This document shows positions 9,223 through 17,555 of a stretch of 64,000 bases of DNA, one piece after another. The DNA is taken from positions 124,001-188,000 of the forward strand of contig LNDB01000001.1 in the NCBI GenBank assembly GCA_001515265.1, read 5' to 3'. A program made the position numbers and the translations under genes. The notes beneath the pieces are model-generated. The model did not search any database. It had not been told where the DNA came from and saw only the letters and a list, made by a program, of their open reading frames with translations. The stretch comes from Candidatus Dichloromethanomonas elyunquensis (lineage in GTDB: Bacteria; Bacillota; Desulfitobacteriia; Desulfitobacteriales; Syntrophobotulaceae). Within the stretch, counting starts at the first letter, position 1; each line of letters begins with the position of its first letter.

Positions 9223-10794
9223 TTAACATTGCCCTCTTTTGAATCTTCTGCCCAGCATGTCCATAGCCATGGTATATTCCTCCATTTTGAAAATACGGGT
9301 CACCGCGGCAAAAACAATTAATCCTACCAATGCGCCCGTCACCAGAAGTATAATGGAACCCCATTTTCCGATTCCCAGCCAGGAAATGAGAAATTTGGAC
9401 CATATCTGGACAATCATTCCCATCAAAGCGGCCGAGGCCAAAGTCTTCAAAAAGGTCCCGGCAATTCTTTTGCCGTCTATTTTGCCCAGTTTATGCCGGA
9501 GTACAGCAAACAGAAGAAACATCTGGATAACCGCACCCAAAGTGACTGCCAAAGCCAGGCCGCCATGGGCCAGCGGACCGACAAGAACGTACATCCAGGC
9601 GATGCTTGCCGCCATGGCAACAACCCCCAAAACTACCGGCATCCAAGTGTTTTGCAGGGCGTAAAAAGCCCGCGGCAAAATCTGAATAATGGCTTGGGCG
9701 GTAATCCCCAAGGTAAAATAAAAAAGGGGGATTGCCGTGGCTTCCGTATCCATCGGGGTAAATTTCCCATGTTCAAATAGAACCCTGATTAAAGGGAACC
9801 GCAGAACGACCATGCCAATGGAAATAGGAACGGTAATAAAAACAATGAGCCGGATGGCGCCGGAAATCGTTTCTACGAAGTCTTGCAGCTTATTTAAAGC
9901 CGCTTGTTCGGACAGTGTCGGAAACACCGCTACCCCGATTGCCAAAGCAAAAATTCCCACCGGGAGCTGAAATAAGCGGTACGAGTACCAGATTGCAGTC
10001 AGACTGCCCGGTACGAGCGCCGATCCTAAATTGGAATTCACTATCACCTGAAACTGGTTTAAGGTATACATAATGATGATCGGGAGAGAAAGGGAAATAA
10101 TTTTCCTAACCCCCGGGTGCTTGAAGTCAATAAGCGGATAGTAACGGAGCCCAACCCTGCGCAGAGCGGGGACTTGAACCAGGAAATTGGCCGCCGCTCC
10201 AACCACGACACCAAAAGCAAACCCGGCAATGCTCCGGGGATTATTCGGATTGGCATATAAAGTCCCAAACAGGATAATGCAGGTATTATAGAGCACGGTG
10301 CCGACCGCCGAAGGCCAGAATATTTTATACGAATTGAGGATTCCCATTGTAATCCCGCTTAGAGCAAGAATAACAGGCTGGAGCAGGAGGATACGCGTCA
10401 GATAAACCGCCAGGGCCTTATTTTCGGGGGTAAACCCCGGAACCTGCAGGGAAATGAATTGCGGCGCAAATATCATAGCGGCAATCACTAAACCGCAGAG
10501 AAAAAGAAAAATGATATTGGCGACTGAGCTTACTACTTTCCAGCCTTCTTCTTCCTTTTCTTTGGCGATATATTCAGAAAGAACGGGGATAAAAGCCGCG
10601 CTTAAAACTCCTCCTACCAAAAGCCAGTAAAGCAGGTCGGGAAGAATAAAGGCTGTGTTGTAGGCGTCTGTAGCCCCAATTTTACCAAAAAGGCCTGCCA
10701 TCAAGGATTCCCGTATAAAGCCGAGAAGCCTTGATACTAAGTTGGCTGCCATTAAAAAGCCGGCCGCTTTAATCATCTTTTGTGTATTCGACAT
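9223..10794 (-). CDS. murJ: Lipid II flippase MurJ (MviN family)
   Basis: Integral membrane protein that flips undecaprenyl-linked peptidoglycan precursor across the cytoplasmic membrane. The 523-residue protein begins with the family segment LVSRLLGFIRESLMA and DAYNTAFILPDLL and shows about 14 hydrophobic segments, as expected for the MOP superfamily. SpoVB-type relatives are an alternative, but the RESLMAGLFG N-terminus favours MurJ. GAGGT precedes the ATG. It is not the usual neighbour of lepA in Bacillus; here it lies between spoIIP and lepA with its own terminator. Confidence 0.93.
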   Translation of the reverse strand: MSNTQKMIKAAGFLMAANLVSRLLGFIRESLMAGLFGKIGATDAYNTAFILPDLLYWLLVGGVLSAAFIPVLSEYIAKEKEEEGWKVVSSVANIIFLFLCGLVIAAMIFAPQFISLQVPGFTPENKALAVYLTRILLLQPVILALSGITMGILNSYKIFWPSAVGTVLYNTCIILFGTLYANPNNPRSIAGFAFGVVVGAAANFLVQVPALRRVGLRYYPLIDFKHPGVRKIISLSLPIIIMYTLNQFQVIVNSNLGSALVPGSLTAIWYSYRLFQLPVGIFALAIGVAVFPTLSEQAALNKLQDFVETISGAIRLIVFITVPISIGMVVLRFPLIRVLFEHGKFTPMDTEATAIPLFYFTLGITAQAIIQILPRAFYALQNTWMPVVLGVVAMAASIAWMYVLVGPLAHGGLALAVTLGAVIQMFLLFAVLRHKLGKIDGKRIAGTFLKTLASAALMGMIVQIWSKFLISWLGIGKWGSIILLVTGALVGLIVFAAVTRIFKMEEYTMAMDMLGRRFKRGQC

Positions 10795-10799
10795 GATTA

Positions 10800-10847
10800 C
10801 TGTAACCTCAAATTAGTTCATTTAACCATTAATAACTATGGTTACAG
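10800..10847. repeat. Overlapping inverted repeats upstream of murJ
   Basis: CTGTAACC (10800-10807) pairs with GGTTACAG (10840-10847), and the nested TAACCAT (10823-10829) pairs with ATGGTTA (10838-10844). The shared right arm makes the two stems mutually exclusive. They fill the whole spoIIP-murJ spacer and lie just before the murJ ribosome-binding site. Confidence 0.45.
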
Positions 10848-10856
10848 CGAATTATA

Positions 10857-11876
10857 TCACTTTTTAAGATATTCCTTCAATACCTGGGCTAAAGGTTCGG
10901 CTGCGGCCATAGCTTCCTCCAGCGTGTTTAGCTGGCTGCCAATTTCAAAAAGGAGGGCCCCATCGGTCAGAAACTGATTATAGCGTGCTTCAGAAGCGTA
11001 CCTGATCTTGGTGAAAAACAGTCCGGGGTATTTCTGTTCACCGATTTTGATAATATCATTGGCGATTTGATTATTTTTTTCCCAATTGGGATTTTTTTGA
11101 CCGATAACGATCATGACTTTAGCCATTTCTCTGTTGTTAATCGCAACGGAAGATTTTCCGACTTGTGTAGGAAGCCCGTCCCGGTGGATATCGAGAAGAA
11201 TCCGGATCGTTGGGTGGTCCTGAAGCATCTTTTTGGCAGTTTGATAGGAATAATCATAAGCATGAATATAGATCTTGTCGTTAACCTCTCGCGCATGATA
11301 TGAGGGAATCCCGTTTTTATTCAGGGCATCAACCAGCAATTGCCCTACTTCCACAACGTCACCGTTTTCTCCTCCGTTGACACGGTCTTTGCCCCCGTCT
11401 CCGGCATAGGACTCGGCATTATGCGTATGGTAAACCCCGACCAGGATATCCTGTTCATTGGTTACCGGAGCAGGTTCATTGTAGAACGGATTATCCAGGG
11501 GTTCAAGTATCGCACCTTCCATCTCAGGGTCATTGGGATGATAGGACCAGCCTATCCAGGGAAGCCCTTCTTTAGGAGGAGCATAAAACGCTAAAAAGTA
11601 CGTTCGCGGATCGGATATATTAACTCCGGTCAAGAGATACATCCCTAACCCCGCTACCGAATACCTTACCTCGCTGATATAATTCCGTTCCGGCTGGGAT
11701 AATCCCGGAGCGCCTTCTAACAGGAGCATTTCCAGCGGGATGCTTTTTTCAGATAAGAGACCGATTAAATAGCGTGAGGAACTGTCATGAGAAATGTTAA
11801 AATACAGAAAAGAAGCAAATATAGCAAGGAATAACACAATTGCTGACGTTTTGACCCAGGCTTTTTGCAAGAACAA
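10857..11876 (-). CDS. spoIIP: Stage II sporulation protein P (SpoIIP), amidase/endopeptidase
   Basis: Cell-wall hydrolase of the SpoIIDMP complex that degrades septal peptidoglycan during forespore engulfment. The 339-residue protein has an N-terminal signal anchor (about 9-26) and the zinc amidase motif VGVYHTHNAESY with H150 and H152, then LLDIHRDGL with H231, and LLFEIGS with the catalytic Glu near the C-terminus. The start is a TTG at 11876 with AGGAGGG seven bases upstream. The gene normally follows gpr, which is absent here; the liv operon occupies that place. Confidence 0.95.
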   Translation of the reverse strand: MFLQKAWVKTSAIVLFLAIFASFLYFNISHDSSSRYLIGLLSEKSIPLEMLLLEGAPGLSQPERNYISEVRYSVAGLGMYLLTGVNISDPRTYFLAFYAPPKEGLPWIGWSYHPNDPEMEGAILEPLDNPFYNEPAPVTNEQDILVGVYHTHNAESYAGDGGKDRVNGGENGDVVEVGQLLVDALNKNGIPSYHAREVNDKIYIHAYDYSYQTAKKMLQDHPTIRILLDIHRDGLPTQVGKSSVAINNREMAKVMIVIGQKNPNWEKNNQIANDIIKIGEQKYPGLFFTKIRYASEARYNQFLTDGALLFEIGSQLNTLEEAMAAAEPLAQVLKEYLKK

Positions 11877-11941
11877 GCGCAGACCCTCCTTCCATAATTA
11901 GGAATATGAGGGCCAAGCTGTTCTTAGAACATTTTATATTA

Positions 11942-12670
11942 TTATGGGCAGGCCTTTCCTAAATAAGCTTCCCGAATGGACGCATCCGCAATGTCTTCCG
12001 AAGAATTGCCTGCATGGGCAATTCTTCCTCTTTCCAGGACAATTACGCTGTCAGCCACCTTGAGGGCGGATTTCGTATTTTGTTCTACCAATACAATAGA
12101 GACCCCTGTTTTTTTTAACTGTACAAGAATGTTCATGATTTCCCTCACGACCAGTGGAGCAAGACCAATGGAGGGTTCATCCAGCAATAGAAGGCGGGGG
12201 TTGGCCATGAGGCCCCTGCCGATTGCCAGCATCTGCTGCAAACCTCCGCTCAAACTGCCTGCCGGATCCCCTTCCCGCCCTTTTAAAGCCGGAAAAACCT
12301 CGAGAACCTCTTTCAAATCTTGCAAGAGATGCCCTTTATCCCTGCGATAACGGTGAAATGCCCCCAGCATGAGATTTTCCCGGACACTTAACGTCCCAAA
12401 GATTTCCCGGTTTTCAGGGATGAGGCTGATACCTTTGCGGACAATCTCTTCTGAAGATTGTCCTGTAATCACCTCATCCTTATAGGTTATTTTCCCGCCG
12501 GCGGGTCTATATAATCCGGCAATCGCACCCAAAAGCGTACTTTTGCCGGCTCCATTCGCACCTAATACGGCCAGTATTTCCCTTTCCTTTACTCTCATAG
12601 AGACATTTTTGAGAGCATGAATATAACCATGAGAGACATTGAAGTCTTCAACTTTAAGCAATTTTTTCAT
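11942..12670 (-). CDS. livF: Branched-chain amino acid ABC transporter, ATP-binding protein LivF
   Basis: ATPase subunit of the LIV-I type importer. The 242-residue protein has Walker A GANGAGKST (37-45), signature LSGGLQQ in place of the usual LSGGEQQ, and Walker B LLLLDEPSIGLAP, a hallmark of LivF. It is the last gene of livJHMGF and overlaps livG by 17 bp, which implies coupled translation. It probably responds to amino acid supply through the T-box leaders ahead of livJ. Confidence 0.95.
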   Translation of the reverse strand: MKKLLKVEDFNVSHGYIHALKNVSMRVKEREILAVLGANGAGKSTLLGAIAGLYRPAGGKITYKDEVITGQSSEEIVRKGISLIPENREIFGTLSVRENLMLGAFHRYRRDKGHLLQDLKEVLEVFPALKGREGDPAGSLSGGLQQMLAIGRGLMANPRLLLLDEPSIGLAPLVVREIMNILVQLKKTGVSIVLVEQNTKSALKVADSVIVLERGRIAHAGNSSEDIADASIREAYLGKACP

Positions 12671-13421
12671 CCTCCCCCAGATAGGCTTTGATCACTTCAG
12701 GATGAGCCTGAATTTCAGCCGGGGTTCCTTGCGCAATGACTTCTCCAAAGTTTAAAACAATGATTTTATCTGCTGCGTTCATGACTGTTTCCATGTCATG
12801 TTCAATCAGGATCATGGTGGTTCCCCTGTCCCGCAGTTTATTTATATAATTGGTTAGAACTGCCGATTCTTCAGAATTTAACCCTGCGGCAGGTTCATCC
12901 AGCAACAAAAGACAGGGATCAGAAGCCAGGGCTCTGGCAATCTCCACAAGCCTCTTTTGCCCAAAGGGAAGTGTGGAGGCGGGGCGTCCCGCAGTCTCGG
13001 CAAGCCCGGTTTCTTCCAGTAGAACCAGGGATTTCTCCCGGATCATTTTTTCTTCTTTACACCAGCCATGATAGCTAAACAGGGATCTCAGGAACCCTTT
13101 TTTCCCTCTCAAATAGGCGCCGGCCATGACATTTTCCAAGACAGTCATGGAATTAAATATCTGTAGATTTTGAAAGGTCCTGGTGACACCGCCTGCCGCC
13201 AATTGAAACGGCTTCAGTCCTTTGATCGTTTGACCTTTCAGAGCAATTACGCCTTGGTCAGGTTCCAGCGCACCTGTAATTAAATTGAAAAGGGTTGTTT
13301 TTCCTGCCCCATTGGGGCCGATTAAAGCGAGAACTTTTCCCTCGTCAGCCTCAAACCCCACATTCCTGACGGCTGCGATACCGCCGAAATGCTTTGTCAC
13401 ACCGTCCAATTGCAAAAGCAT
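12654..13421 (-). CDS. livG: Branched-chain amino acid ABC transporter, ATP-binding protein LivG
   Basis: Second ATPase subunit of the importer. The 255-residue protein has Walker A GPNGAGKTT (35-43), the LivG segment GVTRTFQNLQIF, and Walker B LLLLDEPAAGLN. The ABC signature reads LPFGQKR, diverged from the usual LSYGxQR. The ATG directly abuts the livM stop codon. Confidence 0.95.
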   Translation of the reverse strand: MLLQLDGVTKHFGGIAAVRNVGFEADEGKVLALIGPNGAGKTTLFNLITGALEPDQGVIALKGQTIKGLKPFQLAAGGVTRTFQNLQIFNSMTVLENVMAGAYLRGKKGFLRSLFSYHGWCKEEKMIREKSLVLLEETGLAETAGRPASTLPFGQKRLVEIARALASDPCLLLLDEPAAGLNSEESAVLTNYINKLRDRGTTMILIEHDMETVMNAADKIIVLNFGEVIAQGTPAEIQAHPEVIKAYLGEDEKIA

Positions 13422-14384
13422 CTATTTCAGCCCCCTTAGCGAGATTCGGTTTCTCAAGCTGCTTAACCCTTGAGGCTGATAGATCATCAGTATTACAAGG
13501 ATCATTCCATAAATGATAATTTGATATTCTCCGCCGGCATTCGGAATAATCAAGGGAATCACTTCCTTTAAAACTTCACTGAGCAGTACCACAACCATGG
13601 CTCCGATCAATGGGCCCCAGAACGTCCCCAATCCGCCAATAACCGCCATCAAGACGAATTGGACCGATGCGTGGAAACTAAATGGCGAAGGACTGATGAA
13701 GGAAACATAGAAAGCATAGAGTCCCCCGGCCATTCCTGCCAGCAATGCACTGAAGATAAAGGCCTGAAGTTTGAGCCGGGAACAATCAATACCTGCGTTT
13801 TCCGCCGCATACTCGCTTTCGCGGATAGCGCACAAGGCTCTTCCCGTTCTGGAATGAATCAGGTTTTTAATTCCGATCATCAACATGACAACCAGCAGCC
13901 AAATCAGCAAAAAAAAGCTTCCGTCACTGTCAAACGACAAACTGCCGATTTGAAAGTGCGGAATGCCGCTGATCCCTGAAGGACCTCCGGTTAATTCTCC
14001 GCCTTCGGCAAAAACTATACTCACTAAAATCCCGAAACCAAGGGTGGCTAAAGCCAGGTATAGTTCCCGGAGTTTGAGAGTTTGTCTGCCAATTACCGCT
14101 GCAATCACTGCCGGCAGGAAGACAGCTGCTAATAAGGCGGGAAGCGGAGACCACGAAAAGCGTGTTGTCAGAATGGCGGCTGTGTATCCGCCCAATCCGA
14201 AAAACGCCGCATGACCAAACGATACTTGTCCGGCATACCCCATGAGAATGCCTAACCCTTGGACGATAATGGTATAAAGACCCACGACAATAAACAAGCC
14301 ATATACATAATTGCTTTGGGCTATAAGGGGAATCGCCAGGAGCAGGAGGGCAATCAACAACCCGCTGTATTTTTTGATCCTCAT
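13422..14384 (-). CDS. livM: Branched-chain amino acid ABC transporter permease LivM
   Basis: Inner-membrane permease of the importer; 320 residues with about 8-9 hydrophobic segments and the family motif GYAGQVSFGHAAFFGLGGY. The ATG at 14384 (MRIKKYSG) is chosen because GAGG lies eight bases upstream. An in-frame TTG at 14405 would add seven residues but has no ribosome-binding site. It follows livH by 36 bp and abuts livG. Confidence 0.95.
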   Translation of the reverse strand: MRIKKYSGLLIALLLLAIPLIAQSNYVYGLFIVVGLYTIIVQGLGILMGYAGQVSFGHAAFFGLGGYTAAILTTRFSWSPLPALLAAVFLPAVIAAVIGRQTLKLRELYLALATLGFGILVSIVFAEGGELTGGPSGISGIPHFQIGSLSFDSDGSFFLLIWLLVVMLMIGIKNLIHSRTGRALCAIRESEYAAENAGIDCSRLKLQAFIFSALLAGMAGGLYAFYVSFISPSPFSFHASVQFVLMAVIGGLGTFWGPLIGAMVVVLLSEVLKEVIPLIIPNAGGEYQIIIYGMILVILMIYQPQGLSSLRNRISLRGLK

Positions 14385-14420
14385 CACTCTTGCCTCATTT
14401 CTCAAGATCTGATAGACGCG

Positions 14421-15296
14421 TTATATTTTGCGTTGTTTCATTGCACCCATGATTCCCTCAGGCCTGATCAGTAGTACGCCTAGTAATATCACAATCGAAA
14501 TGCCATCCTTAAGACCGGAGGAAATCAGCCCCGAACTATAAGATTCCAACAATCCCAGAAGTATTCCGCCGATGACAGCTCCACCGATACTGCTCAGTCC
14601 GCCGATGGAGGCGGCAACAAAACCCTTCACTCCCAGCATAAAGCCCATATCATACGTTACCATGGTCACCGGGGCAATACACAAACCGGTTGCAGCCCCC
14701 AAAGCTCCTGCAGCCGCAAAAGCCAGGAAAGAAATGGTATTTAAATTAATCCCCTGCAGTTTTGCTCCTGTAGGATTGGTCACAGAAGCTTTGACCGCTT
14801 TCCCCCAAAATGTCAGATGAAAAAACAAACTCACACCGACCAAAATTACAGCGACAAGTAAGAAAATCCAAATACTTTGGGGGTTCAAGGCGGCACCCCC
14901 GATCATGAGGGGACCGCCTTGGGTAAAGGAAGGGAGAGAATAGGTTGCAGTGCTCCAAATGAGGAGTGCCAGTCCCCGCAGGGAAATGGACAACCCAACG
15001 GTAATGATCAGCATGGTTAACCCGCTGGCGCCGCGCGCCGGACGAATCGTCAGGCGCTCCAGAATCCCGCCCACAACCGCCATGAAGATTACGGAAATCC
15101 CGAAAGCGGCCGGCAAAGGCATCCCGGCAGATTTTAAACTCACTGCGATTAACGCACCCATCACGACAAATTCTCCCTGAGCGAGATTCAAAATGCCTGT
15201 GATATTAAAGGTAATCACCAGCGTAAGGGCAACAAGGGAATAAATGCTTCCTAGGGTTATCCCGCTATACAGAAGCTGTAATAATCTTTCTCCCAT
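14421..15296 (-). CDS. livH: Branched-chain amino acid ABC transporter permease LivH
   Basis: Inner-membrane permease; 291 residues with the family segment GSIYSLVALTLVITFNITG and LNLAQGEFVVMGAL. The ATG at 15296 (MGERLLQ) has GGTGG seven bases upstream and lies 11 bp after the livJ stop. An upstream in-frame start would overlap livJ and lacks a good site. It pairs with LivM to form the transport channel. Confidence 0.94.
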   Translation of the reverse strand: MGERLLQLLYSGITLGSIYSLVALTLVITFNITGILNLAQGEFVVMGALIAVSLKSAGMPLPAAFGISVIFMAVVGGILERLTIRPARGASGLTMLIITVGLSISLRGLALLIWSTATYSLPSFTQGGPLMIGGAALNPQSIWIFLLVAVILVGVSLFFHLTFWGKAVKASVTNPTGAKLQGINLNTISFLAFAAAGALGAATGLCIAPVTMVTYDMGFMLGVKGFVAASIGGLSSIGGAVIGGILLGLLESYSSGLISSGLKDGISIVILLGVLLIRPEGIMGAMKQRKI

Positions 15297-15307
15297 CTTT
15301 GAGCCAC

Positions 15308-16501
15308 CTAGTTTAACAGCTGCCATTTGCCGTTCTTGATTTGCACCATGACGGCAGAATCTTCTTTCAATCCATTATGATCTTGTGCGCTCATATTGAA
15401 TACCCCGGAAATACCGGTAAGTCCTTTGGTTTTTTCCAACTCATCCCGGATTTTGGCGCGATCGGCACCCGCTTTTTCAATGGCATTCACGACAAGATTT
15501 AAGGCATCGTAGGCATATCCGCCGAAAGAGTTGGGCTGGGTATTATATTTCTTGGAATAATCTGCAATATAGCTGTCCAATATTTTTTTCTGCGGATCGT
15601 TTTCCGGTACTTGGGACGCTACTGTTAATTTGCCGATCGGCAGTATGACACCATCCGCCGCACCCTGGGCCAAGTCAATAAAACTCTGATTCCCTACGCC
15701 GTGACTATGAATAAGCGGGATGGTCAACCCCAAATCCTTATAATTCTTGGTCAGAATCGATGCGGAAGGCGGGATTGCCCACACAACTACGGCCTGGGCA
15801 CCGCTGGCTTTTACTTTGGTTAACTGCGGTGTCATATCTTTATCCGCAGCATCAAATTTTTCCTGAGCGACAATGCTGATCCCGCTGTCTTTTACGGCGG
15901 CAGTGATTGCATTTTTTCCGTTATCGCCGTATGAATTGTTCATATACATAAAGGCAATTTTAGTCAGGTTATTTTTCTTGAGGTATTCCATAATTTTATG
16001 GATCATGACAATGTCGCTTTGGGCTGTCTTAAATACCCATTGGCGCTCAGCGGCCGGCTCAACAATCGTGCTGGCAGCGGCCATGGAAACCATCGGAATT
16101 TTTTCACTTTGGGCCGTTTTCAGCATGGCCATGGAAGGCCCGCTGGAACTGGCGCCTAAGATCGACAATACCCCTTTTTCTACTAAGGTTTTCGTTGCCA
16201 GAACGGCTTCTGTCTCGTCACTCTTATTGTCCATGATGACGAGCTCCAGCGGATGACCATTAATCCCCCCGCTGGCATTGATTTTTTCAGCCATCATTAA
16301 TAAGGTATCTCTTTCTGGTATTCCCAGGGAAGAAGAATTGCCGCTAACGTCAATCACGGCCCCAATTTTGTAGGATTCTTTTCCGGACGGGCTGTTGGCC
16401 GCGGTTCCTTTGTTCGAGCTGCAGCCGCCGATGATTAAACTTACCGCCATCATCAAAACAAGCCCCACTTTTAACATAGATTCTTTTTGCATTCTTTTCA
16501 T
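15308..16501 (-). CDS. livJ: Branched-chain amino acid ABC transporter substrate-binding lipoprotein
   Basis: Extracellular solute receptor of the importer. The 397-residue protein has a lipoprotein signal peptide (basic MKRMQKE, hydrophobic core 11-24, lipobox LIIGGC with Cys27 as the lipidation site), a Ser/Asn-rich linker, then a type 1 periplasmic-binding fold starting YKIGAVIDVSG. The family binds Leu, Ile, Val or related small ligands; exact specificity cannot be read from sequence, but candidate Val/Leu specifiers in the T-box fit. It is the first gene of livJHMGF, behind two tandem T-boxes and a perfect promoter. Confidence 0.92.
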   Translation of the reverse strand: MKRMQKESMLKVGLVLMMAVSLIIGGCSSNKGTAANSPSGKESYKIGAVIDVSGNSSSLGIPERDTLLMMAEKINASGGINGHPLELVIMDNKSDETEAVLATKTLVEKGVLSILGASSSGPSMAMLKTAQSEKIPMVSMAAASTIVEPAAERQWVFKTAQSDIVMIHKIMEYLKKNNLTKIAFMYMNNSYGDNGKNAITAAVKDSGISIVAQEKFDAADKDMTPQLTKVKASGAQAVVVWAIPPSASILTKNYKDLGLTIPLIHSHGVGNQSFIDLAQGAADGVILPIGKLTVASQVPENDPQKKILDSYIADYSKKYNTQPNSFGGYAYDALNLVVNAIEKAGADRAKIRDELEKTKGLTGISGVFNMSAQDHNGLKEDSAVMVQIKNGKWQLLN

Positions 16502-16552
16502 AGACCCTCACTCCTATCATTTTTTTGTTGGACACAAGTGTCCCCACACCCC

Positions 16553-16722
16553 TAAATAAACAAACGCCACAGCCTTCGCTGGGACGAAAGCTGTGGCCTT
16601 CCGCGGTACCACCCCTATTGGTTAAATCCTTAACCCTCTTTGCAAGGTACAGGAATAACGATTCGCCTGCTTCGAAGGCGCCGCAGCCATTTGGCCATCC
16701 GTGGCCTTGCCGGACCGTCAAA
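16553..16722 (-). promoter_or_regulatory. T-box riboswitch, proximal copy of tandem pair (short 5' part)
   Basis: The T-box bulge sequence GGGGTGGTACCGCGG is at 16616-16602. It is followed by a strong terminator hairpin, 13-bp arms at 16597-16585 and 16578-16566 with one mismatch, and an imperfect T-rich tail. Only about 107 nt separate the T-tract of the first T-box from this motif, too little for a normal Stem I plus Stem II. Small hairpins GGCCA-TGGCC and CGCCT-AGGCG are visible there. The specifier codon could not be assigned. Confidence 0.85.
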
Positions 16723-16723
16723 T

Positions 16724-16975
16724 AAAAAAACTTTTCGATCCCTCCAAGGGACGAAAAGCGTTTTCGCGGTACCACCCTAATTAGGTCCAGAAGACCTCTC
16801 TTGCAGCAGGCACAAGAACAATATTCCTTATACCCCCTTCCTTTTAACGGCGGAAGTCTCCGTTCGAACCTACTTGCCCAAAGGTTTCAGTCCGACAGTT
16901 CAGAGGCGAACCTTCAACGATTGAGTCTTTAGAAGCGCTCTCAGTCTAAGGCGCTCCCTCCCTGAAAAGTCCATT
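16724..16975 (-). promoter_or_regulatory. T-box riboswitch, distal copy of tandem pair (full length)
   Basis: The T-box motif AGGGTGGTACCGCG is at 16778-16765. The terminator stem CTTTTCG...CGAAAAG spans 16758-16731 and is followed by seven Ts (16730-16724). Upstream, TTTCAG / CTGAAA could close Stem I. AACGG/CCGTT with CTTCC in its loop pairing to GGAAG (16865-16838) looks like the Stem IIA/B pseudoknot. Near the 3' side of Stem I the sequence GAACTGTCGG offers CUG (Leu) or GUC (Val) as specifier; both fit a branched-chain transporter, but the choice is inference. Confidence 0.93.
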
Positions 16976-17032
16976 CCGTTTACTTTACCTCATCATTACT
17001 TTTGCATAAAAATCATTCAGTTTGTTTCTCAA

Positions 17033-17061
17033 ATTATAAGCAGTTTTTCCAATAATGTCAA
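17033..17061 (-). promoter_or_regulatory. Consensus sigma-A promoter of the liv operon
   Basis: TTGACA (17061-17056), exactly 17 bp, TATAAT (17038-17033): both hexamers perfect. The predicted start near 17026 gives a leader of about 525 nt carrying both T-boxes. Such a strong promoter fits control by attenuation. This interval, 16502-17216, is the longest gene-free stretch in the window. Confidence 0.88.
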
Positions 17062-17131
17062 TGTTATCCTGAAAATATTTTGTATTGGGTTTACTGTAAA
17101 AATGATCGTCTTTAAAATTTTTTAGCAAATT

Positions 17132-17164
17132 TTGTTGCATACACTTAAAGAAATATGATAAAAT
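17132..17164 (+). promoter_or_regulatory. Candidate rpsT promoter
   Basis: TTGCAT (17135-17140), 18 bp, TAAAAT (17159-17164), or alternatively TTGTTG, 16 bp, TATGAT. It diverges from the liv promoter about 70 bp away. Confidence 0.5.
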
Positions 17165-17216
17165 ATCAGTTGCGTAAAAAAACGTACGGTAGATCGTTTT
17201 GAAGGGGGTGACTGAT

Positions 17217-17492
17217 ATGCCAAATATTAAATCCGCAATAAAAAGAGTCCAAATAAGCAAAATGCAAAACGAAAAAAATACCGCTGCCAGATCGGCCTTG
17301 AAAACCGCTATTCGTCGTTTTGAGGAAGCTGTTGCCAATAATGCGGGTAATGCTGCCGAAGCTCTGCAAAAGGCTTCCCGCGCACTTGATAAAGCAGCCG
17401 CTAATGGCTTAATTCATAAAAATAAAGCAGCCCGTAAAAAATCCAGAATGTCTAAAAAATATGCTGCAACAACGAGTAATAAAGCAAGCTAA
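17217..17492 (+). CDS. rpsT: 30S ribosomal protein S20
   Basis: Small-subunit protein that binds 16S rRNA helices 9 and 44 early in assembly. The 91-residue basic protein starts MPNIKSAIKRVQIS and ends with the typical KNKAARKKSRMSKK tail. The ATG at 17217 has GGGGGTGA seven bases upstream; an in-frame ATG at 17199 lacks a site. It is the only plus-strand housekeeping gene here, opposite in direction to holA, and ends at a strong terminator. Confidence 0.97.
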   Translation: MPNIKSAIKRVQISKMQNEKNTAARSALKTAIRRFEEAVANNAGNAAEALQKASRALDKAAANGLIHKNKAARKKSRMSKKYAATTSNKAS

Positions 17493-17516
17493 TCGATATT
17501 TTTATGATACATTGAT

Positions 17517-17555
17517 CCTGAAGCCGGCTGTTTCTGCCGGCTTCAGGCTTTTTTT
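17517..17555 (+). terminator. Rho-independent terminator after rpsT
   Basis: A perfect 12-bp stem, CCTGAAGCCGGC / GCCGGCTTCAGG, with a 7-nt loop and CTTTTTTT after it. The holA stop codon lies inside the T-tract, so the convergent genes share the structure. Confidence 0.95.

Noticed and set aside
16350..16775. Minus-strand reading frame of 141 codons across the liv leader
   Set aside because: It runs through the second T-box, its terminator and the start of livJ out of frame; no ribosome-binding site and no recognisable protein.
16985..17338. Minus-strand frame of 117 codons opposite rpsT
   Set aside because: Antisense to rpsT and overlapping the consensus liv promoter; no family resemblance.
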